Positions 58,751-64,000 of a DNA stretch of 64,000 nucleotides are shown here, piece after piece (within the stretch, counting starts at the first letter, position 1; every line of letters starts with the position of its first letter). The notes under the pieces are model-generated. The model ran no database searches and had not been told where the DNA came from. It worked only from the letters and a program-made list of their open reading frames with translations. The stretch lies in contig JAJEAN010000001.1 of the NCBI GenBank assembly GCA_022822725.1, positions 580,946 to 644,945 on the forward strand, written 5' to 3'. Made by a program: the position numbers and the translations under genes. Source of the DNA: Candidatus Latescibacterota bacterium (lineage in GTDB: Bacteria > JAAXHH01).

Positions 58751-60328
58751 CTAACCGCCACCCCGTTCAACGGAAACTGAAGGTGCGGTATTGAGATCCA
58801 CCGCATTTCCCGATGTACCGATATAGAAGTCATCGAACTTGCTCCCTCCTCTACTATCGATTTGTACGATATCCCCGGTCTTCTGGTTCACGAAATATAC
58901 TAATCGCCCATCTGGGTCTATGAATTTGAGCGGATTATTCGCGACATAGGCATAGGGACTAAGCCCCGGGTACTCATCCTGCATGGGATCGGGTCTTAAG
59001 AACCTGCCTATGTCGTAAGCGTACGACCTTGCAAGCATGTAGTCAAGACCGGACTCGTCGTCCCGCTCGTGGCCCGTGAACTTGAACCTGATGGCGTCCG
59101 TACCACTTGTAGCGAGCACTTTTCCGTATGGCCGGTAGTCATACGTGGCGGTGACGGTGCCGCTGCCATCGACCAGGCTTCTGGTGCTTCCCAGGTGATC
59201 GGCCAGATAGTAGCTTGAACTATTTCCTGAGATCCTGGCTATGCGCCGCGCCCCGGCGTACACGTACCTTGCCGAGAGCGCCTGGCTGCCGTTGTACTCG
59301 GCCAGTACGCTTCCGTCCGCGCCCCTCAAGTAGTAGGTGGTGACCGTCCCGGCGGTCTTCTTCACGCGCCTGCTGTCCGGGTCCATGAGATACCGCGCGC
59401 TACCGAAGCCCGTGGTAAGCCCCCGGTAGTCGTAGCTCAGCGCGGCCGTGCCCCTGCCGGTCATCCATCCATTGGCATTGTAGGCGTAGCTTGTAACCGC
59501 GCCTGCCACGGCGAGGCTGTCCAGCCTGTTGGGAGTGGAGTCAGACGAGTATTTGTAGGAGAGCGTGCTTCCACCAGTGACCATCCGGGTGATGTTGCCA
59601 CTTCGGTCATAGGTAAAATCTTCGGATACGCCACCTGTGACGTCGAATTCGGTGATCCTGTAGAGATCATCGTAGCCGTAGTCCGCGGTTTTGGCGGCTG
59701 TTGTGCCGTGCTGATACATTTGTCTTGTGACGTTGCCCGCCAGGTCGTAGGTGAGGGTGGAGTTGAACGTGCCGGCGTAGTTGATGCGGGTGACCCATTC
59801 GCGCGGGTTGTAGGTGTACGTGCCGGTGACGACGTCATCGCCCACTACGTGTGCTGCGATGTTGCCGGCAGCGGTGTGGGTGTATCGGGTGAGGGTATTG
59901 CCCCGCTCATCCCACACGCGGCCCAGGCGCCCGGCGCTGTCGTAGGCGTAGCGGGCCTGCGCGCCGTCGGGATAGACGAGGCGCGTTACGCGCCCTGCCA
60001 GGTCGTGGGCGTAGGTGAGGGTCTTGTCGCCGGCGAGACCTTCGATGCGCACCTTTTTGACACGCACATTGCCCAGGTGGTCATAGGCGTAGATGTGCAC
60101 GACCTCGGCAGCCGCGTCAGCATCGGTGTTCTCTTGGGCCCTGGTCAGGCGCCCCTGGGCGTAGTTGGGACCGCCAGAGGCGGCCCCGCTGCCGGCGACG
60201 GGGTCGCTGTCGGCAACGGCATCGCCGCCGTCGTAGGTCATGCGACTGCGCCACGACGAGGCGTCGCGCTCGAAGGCGTAGGAACGCTCCGGATCCAGCT
60301 CAGAGAAGCCGGCGGCCGCCTCTCCCAC
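58751..60328 (-). CDS. 5'-truncated Rhs protein (orphan core plus tip stub)
   Basis: 525 residues from GTG 60328; the open frame reaches a TAA at about 60398, where composition drops sharply to AT-rich. It consists of YD repeats (YDHLGNVR, YDSAGRLGR, YDLAGNVTR and so on) ending in the Rhs-core signature DESGLDYMLARSYAYDIGRFLRPDPMQDEYPG...NNPLKFIDPDGR. After DPDGR, about 50 residues differ completely from the second Rhs copy and end at TAG, beyond which the DUF5675-like domain continues. No N-terminal domain, secretion or VgrG-binding region is present, so on its own it is unlikely to be exported. It resembles the orphan rhs modules of enterobacteria, which serve as donors for tip exchange. 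Confidence 0.85.
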   Translation of the reverse strand: MGEAAAGFSELDPERSYAFERDASSWRSRMTYDGGDAVADSDPVAGSGAASGGPNYAQGRLTRAQENTDADAAAEVVHIYAYDHLGNVRVKKVRIEGLAGDKTLTYAHDLAGRVTRLVYPDGAQARYAYDSAGRLGRVWDERGNTLTRYTHTAAGNIAAHVVGDDVVTGTYTYNPREWVTRINYAGTFNSTLTYDLAGNVTRQMYQHGTTAAKTADYGYDDLYRITEFDVTGGVSEDFTYDRSGNITRMVTGGSTLSYKYSSDSTPNRLDSLAVAGAVTSYAYNANGWMTGRGTAALSYDYRGLTTGFGSARYLMDPDSRRVKKTAGTVTTYYLRGADGSVLAEYNGSQALSARYVYAGARRIARISGNSSSYYLADHLGSTRSLVDGSGTVTATYDYRPYGKVLATSGTDAIRFKFTGHERDDESGLDYMLARSYAYDIGRFLRPDPMQDEYPGLSPYAYVANNPLKFIDPDGRLVYFVNQKTGDIVQIDSRGGSKFDDFYIGTSGNAVDLNTAPSVSVERGGG

Positions 60329-60606
60329 GCGGGTTACGCGCCCGAAGTCGTCGTAGACGGTGAAGGTGACTTTCCGCGTGGCGTTGCTAGGAAGGTATTA
60401 AATAGTGGTGTTTTCCAGCGGTGTGTATTTCCGTTGGCGATTACGTCAGGAGACAGACCTTTACCGAAACTTCCTTGATAGCGATTTCGAATTCGGATTT
60501 GGATTCCTTGTCGCTTTTGATACCAGGCTTTGTATCAGTTTTTCTATCCCCCTGGATTTAAAGTCTTAAAAAACGACATGATCCAATATAGATATTAATA
60601 AGTGGT

Positions 60607-61095
60607 TTAACTGGACTTAAACGTCATTTCACGGGCTAAAATGATCAGATCTTTTAGCAAAGTGAAATCCTGTACTTTATTAGAATAACTAAATCTCAAC
60701 TTAATCTTTGGGATCACCTGTATATTTGTGAGTTCAAACAGTGCCAGTATGTTATCGGTGCGTCGCCACTCTCCCTGTTCGTAGTAGATAAACCAGTGTT
60801 TACCACTCTGGCCAGCGAATATCAGACGTCTGGGCGAAAGGTCATTGACCAGTTCATTTGTTTCTTTGAAGACTTCATCAGATTCTGCAATGGCGATTAC
60901 ATCGTCAGGGCTGGATATCTCATCGATTAACGGCTTGGGGATCGAATCGACTGAATGGTAAATGACGAATTCCTCCTGTAGCAGTAGATTCATTGCCCAT
61001 TTGGATTCACGGGCCGGAGTACACGAGAAAAGTGTCGAAACATATAATATGACTCCCAAGTTTATACAGTTCCAAGTGTTCCTGAACATAACCAT
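60607..61095 (-). CDS. Putative lipoprotein, second of a paralogous pair
   Basis: 162 residues with a lipoprotein-type signal (ILYVSTLFSC). The mature part contains WAMNLLLQEEFVIYHSVDSIPKPLIDEI and RRLIFAGQSGKHWFIYYEQGEWRR, which align with the next gene upstream. The function is unknown. AT-rich composition, and location between an Rhs toxin tip and the orphan Rhs core, suggest an immunity gene. Nothing recognisable in the 207 bp downstream or the 217 bp upstream. Confidence 0.65.
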   Translation of the reverse strand: MVMFRNTWNCINLGVILYVSTLFSCTPARESKWAMNLLLQEEFVIYHSVDSIPKPLIDEISSPDDVIAIAESDEVFKETNELVNDLSPRRLIFAGQSGKHWFIYYEQGEWRRTDNILALFELTNIQVIPKIKLRFSYSNKVQDFTLLKDLIILAREMTFKSS

Positions 61096-61312
61096 GCCTC
61101 ACTATAGATTAATCCTGCTACTGAACGGCAATTCCACGTAAAATCCGCAATGGTAAAGTAACAGGTACTGTCACTCCGGTAACTGTCAGCAGTTTACTCC
61201 CATCCAAGTCGAATTCTCTGTTCAAACGACTGTATTGCTTTGCCATGTAATACGTTGCTGGTTTCACGGGACGCTGAAAAGTGTGTGCTTCAGGATGTCA
61301 GTCCATCGGCAC

Positions 61313-61801
61313 TCAAAAGGTTAATCCTGTAATCCAAATCTCCTCAGCTGAAACAATCAGTTGCCTGAGTTCATCCAAATCAGAAGCTTTTTGAAAGAAA
61401 ACTAACTCATTTCGAAGTACTACCTGCCCATTTGAATATTTATAAAGAAGCAACCGAATGTGATAACCGATTCCTCCTTCTTCGGAGTAGACAAACCATA
61501 TCTGTTCACTGTGACCCGCGAATATAAGGCGGCTGAACGGCAGGTCTGGGTTGCCTACTATATCGGTTTTATTAAAGTCCTCACCAGGATCAGCCATGAC
61601 CGTTTTCGCTTTAGAACTGGTTATCGGGATTAAATCGAATATCGGTTTGGGGATAGAATCAACGGTGGCGTAGATCACGAATTCATCCTGCAGAAACTCA
61701 TCAATTGCCCATGGGATTTCGTGTTTCTGAGTGCACGAATGTAGCACCGCGTTTAAAAGAGCAACACCTGTTATAACACTCAAAATCTGTGACTTACACA
61801 T
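61313..61801 (-). CDS. Putative lipoprotein, first of a paralogous pair
   Basis: 162 residues with lipobox VLHSC. The blocks PWAIDEFLQDEFVIYATVDSIPKPIFD and SRLIFAGHSEQIWFVYSEEGG parallel those of the downstream gene, so the two arose by duplication and have since diverged to well below half identity by eye. It is the first gene after the HExxH-tipped Rhs gene on the same strand, though separated by about 350 bp. Candidate immunity protein located on the periplasmic face of a membrane; this is inference from genomic position. Confidence 0.65.
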   Translation of the reverse strand: MCKSQILSVITGVALLNAVLHSCTQKHEIPWAIDEFLQDEFVIYATVDSIPKPIFDLIPITSSKAKTVMADPGEDFNKTDIVGNPDLPFSRLIFAGHSEQIWFVYSEEGGIGYHIRLLLYKYSNGQVVLRNELVFFQKASDLDELRQLIVSAEEIWITGLTF

Positions 61802-62152
61802 CTATTTTACTCCCAAACGAATCTGAACTGGCCTCAGGATCCCGGTTCAAACTTCATCTTTACAACCTGGATATACCCCTGTGTTGTGGACTGTTTTCAC
61901 CGTATGCCATCGACAGAACCACATGTATTTCTCCCGTCAGCGTTTGATAAGACCTGTAATTACATTATACAAAATTAACCAGGAGTCTGTATTTAAACTT
62001 GGATACACCAAATTGCTGAAAATCTGTACGAATGTCGTTGAAGTGGATGGTTGTATCTTTGATTCATCTGTACGCGCAGACTCCTGGCAAAGGGCACAAT
62101 TATGAATAGCTGATTAACAGTTTCTTAACTGGACTTGCAGTCAGCCAATCTC
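61802..62152. other. AT-rich spacer between Rhs gene and lipoprotein pair
   Basis: No convincing gene. An 11-bp inverted repeat, CCAGGAGTCTG at 61979-61989 and CAGACTCCTGG at 62077-62087, encloses 87 bp. It may be a regulatory hairpin or the ends of a small decayed element. A short plus-strand frame (61881-62105) lacks any recognisable feature. Confidence 0.4.
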
Positions 62153-64000
62153 TTATGGACTAGGATCTTCTTCCCGTTCACCTATTACTTCAATTGGTTC
62201 TAGTACATAATCAGTAACTGAAAGATTTGACGTTGGACTTATTGCTATAAACGCCTTTCCACCATGGTCATGTCTTGTATACTCATTTGGCCTGATTTCA
62301 CCTAATGCCCTAGCTGTGTCAGTTTCGAGTCCATATATAACCCTTTTTTCCTCTTCATCGTCAAACGCCTCATTTGGGGTTTCGACGTCTATACTGAACT
62401 GTACGGGGTTCTGATCATGCTGCTCAGCATGGTCTGCCTCATGGATCAATCCCGTTGTAGGTGATAGTCTGTTACCAGTATTTGTTGAGATCCCCATAGT
62501 TGGATTCCAAAAGATGGTTTTGGTTTTGTGGTCGTAGTAGCTTCCTTTCGAAGTCGCCGCAACATTGATAACTGAGTCATAGCTTTCTAAACGAGCTAGT
62601 ATTGCGGACGCTTTATGCTGATTTAGATACTTTACAGTACTCGCGAAGCGCCCGCGGAACCTTTTCGTTGTGCCTGGAGCGAAACGAAGCTTTCGCCCGT
62701 CCGGATCCACATACTTGAGCGGATTGTTGGCCGCATAGGCATACGGGCTGATCCCGGGGTACTCATCCTGCATAGGATCGGGCCGCAGGAACCTGCCGAC
62801 ATCGTAAGCGTACGACCTCTCCAGCATGTAGTCAAGGCCGGACTCGGCGTCCCGCTCGTGGCCCGTGAACCGGAAGTGCGTGGAACCCGAACCACTCGAG
62901 GCCAGGACCTTGCCGTAGGGCCAGTAGTCGTAGGCGACGGTGACGCTGCCGGCTTCGTCGACCAGGCTCCTGGTGCTGCCCAGGTGATCGGCCAGATAGT
63001 AGCTGGCGCTATCCCCGGCGATCCGTGCGATGCGCCTGCTGCCGGCGTATACGTATTTTGCCGACAGGCTCTGGCCTTTGTACTCGGCGAGAACGTTGCC
63101 ACCCGGTCCTCTCACGTAGTAGGTGACGGCGGTCCCTACGGTCTTCTTCACGCGCCGTCGGTCGGGGTCCATGAGATACCGCGCGCTGCCGTAGCCGGTG
63201 GTGAGCCCGCGGTAGTCGTAGGCCACCGTATCGGCGCCCTTGCGCGTCATCCATCCGTTCCGGTTGTAGGCGTACGTTGTGGTCGCGCTACCCACAGCGG
63301 TGCTGTCCAGCCTGTTGGGCGTGGAGTCAGACGAGTATTTGTAGGTGAGTGTGCTTCCACCTGAGGCGACCGTTTTGATGTTGCCGTTACGGTCATAGGT
63401 AAAATCTTCGGATACGCCACCTGTGACGTCGAAATCGGTGATCCTGTAGAGATCATCGTAGGCGTAGTCCGCGGTTTTGGCGGCTGTTGTGCCGTGCTGA
63501 TACCTTTGTCTTGTGACGTTGCCCGCCAGGTCGTAGGTGAGGGTGTCTCTGAACGTGCCGGCATAGTCGATGCCGGTGACCCATTCGCGCGGGTTGTAGG
63601 CGTAGGTGCCGGTGACGACGCCGTCCGCAGTGGTGTCACCCGCGCCCTGACCCACGACGTGAGTGGCGATATTGCCCGCGGCGGTGTGGGTGTATCGGGC
63701 GAGGGTAATGCCTTCAGCGTCCCACACGCGGCTGAGCCGCCCGGCGCCGTCATAAGCGTAGCGCGCCTGGGTGCCGTCGGGATAGACGAGGAGCGTTACG
63801 CGTCCTGCCAGGTCGTGGTGGTAGGTGGCCGTCTTCGCACCGGCAACGCCCTCGATTATCACCTGCTTGACGCGCACGTTGCCCAGATGGTCGTAGGCGT
63901 AGCGGTGGACGACTTCTGCTGCCGCGTCGGCATCGGTGTTCTCCTCGACCTTTACAAGTCTCCCCTGGGCGTAGTTGGCTCCGCTGCCTGCGGCACTGCC
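62153..64000 (-). CDS. Rhs-family polymorphic toxin with HExxH metallopeptidase-like tip (5' end beyond window)
   Basis: The frame is open to the window edge at 64000, so the N-terminal part is outside. At least 615 codons are visible: YD repeats, then the core signature DAESGLDYMLERSYAYDVGRFLRPDPMQDEYPG...NNPLKYVDPDGR. About 190 tip residues follow with GLIHEADHAEQHDQNP (His-Glu-x-x-His zinc motif), a downstream EEEKRVIYGLETDTARALGE helix and a final EVIGEREEDPSP. Such HExxH tips with a following EE...E helix are known among Rhs toxins as presumed metallopeptidases. The core is nearly identical in stretches to the orphan Rhs gene; the tip is AT-rich. Two paralogous lipoproteins follow. Confidence 0.88.
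   Translation of the reverse strand, partial: GSAAGSGANYAQGRLVKVEENTDADAAAEVVHRYAYDHLGNVRVKQVIIEGVAGAKTATYHHDLAGRVTLLVYPDGTQARYAYDGAGRLSRVWDAEGITLARYTHTAAGNIATHVVGQGAGDTTADGVVTGTYAYNPREWVTGIDYAGTFRDTLTYDLAGNVTRQRYQHGTTAAKTADYAYDDLYRITDFDVTGGVSEDFTYDRNGNIKTVASGGSTLTYKYSSDSTPNRLDSTAVGSATTTYAYNRNGWMTRKGADTVAYDYRGLTTGYGSARYLMDPDRRRVKKTVGTAVTYYVRGPGGNVLAEYKGQSLSAKYVYAGSRRIARIAGDSASYYLADHLGSTRSLVDEAGSVTVAYDYWPYGKVLASSGSGSTHFRFTGHERDAESGLDYMLERSYAYDVGRFLRPDPMQDEYPGISPYAYAANNPLKYVDPDGRKLRFAPGTTKRFRGRFASTVKYLNQHKASAILARLESYDSVINVAATSKGSYYDHKTKTIFWNPTMGISTNTGNRLSPTTGLIHEADHAEQHDQNPVQFSIDVETPNEAFDDEEEKRVIYGLETDTARALGEIRPNEYTRHDHGGKAFIAISPTSNLSVTDYVLEPIEVIGEREEDPSP

Noticed and set aside
56959..64000. 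Type VI secretion or prophage genes accompanying the Rhs locus
   Set aside because: No VgrG, PAAR, baseplate, integrase or capsid gene is visible inside the window; any delivery gene would be beyond 64000 or elsewhere.

Overview
The window is a GC-rich bacterial chromosome segment, densely packed with genes on both strands. The gene mix includes three phytanoyl-CoA (PhyH) dioxygenases, an M20 amidohydrolase, a monomeric sarcosine-oxidase-like enzyme, a UPF0182 membrane protein, outer-membrane and lipoprotein genes, and an imuA-imuB-dnaE2 mutagenesis cassette. This points to a Gram-negative, probably free-living environmental bacterium. The style recalls uncultured groups such as Candidatus Latescibacterota, but that placement is a guess from gene content, not a demonstrated assignment.

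Layout. 1-5.0 kb: translesion synthesis cassette, with the imuA 5' end outside the window. 5.0-9.1 kb: accessory patch with an AAA/DUF4143 ATPase behind direct repeats, a PolB-like exonuclease, a VapC/AbrB toxin-antitoxin pair and a GIY-YIG protein. 9.2-12.0 kb: M20 hydrolase, PhyH dioxygenase and two paralogous mini membrane proteins. 12.2-15.9 kb: a lipoprotein-type Big/LRR/metalloprotease protein broken by an in-frame TAG. 16-22.5 kb: Lhr helicase, beta-barrel protein, PfkB kinase. 22.8-27.9 kb: two ABC half-transporters, each with an N-terminal PH-like domain and a zinc ribbon, followed by DUF1854. 28-40 kb: D-cysteine desulfhydrase-like enzyme, HigBA, PhyH, hisC, class I aldolase, FGGY kinase, transketolase, a frameshifted acetyltransferase, Fic protein and a beta-lactamase-like esterase. 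40-45 kb (minus strand): a DUF2064, murD, hydroxyacyl-CoA dehydrogenase, M24 peptidase run. 45-54 kb (plus strand): kinase, UPF0182, hydrolase-OsmC fusion, AcpH, oxidase, PhyH and an orphan solute-binding lipoprotein. 53.9-57 kb: an orphan antitoxin with the remains of its toxin, cysS and an epimerase. 57-64 kb (minus strand): an Rhs polymorphic-toxin locus.

The Rhs locus is the best candidate for an unusual system. A long Rhs gene (running off the window) ends in an HExxH tip and is followed by two paralogous lipoproteins. Next comes a 5'-truncated second copy of the same Rhs core with a different tip. Its frame continues across one TAG into a DUF5675-like domain, followed at once by an exported protein and then a decayed YD-repeat remnant. 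Cores are GC-rich and near-identical in places; tips and candidate immunity genes are AT-rich, as expected if tip/immunity cassettes are exchanged by recombination in the core.

A second theme is short tandem duplication. Conserved enzymes (MurD, transketolase, FGGY kinase, Lhr, PfkB kinase, PhyH, epimerase, hydrolase-OsmC) carry in-frame, low-complexity, repeat-derived insertions in loops, and many intergenic spacers carry 9-27 bp tandem repeats touching start or stop codons. In-frame TAG codons occur twice inside long reading frames, but TAG also ends several ordinary genes here, so wholesale recoding is unlikely.
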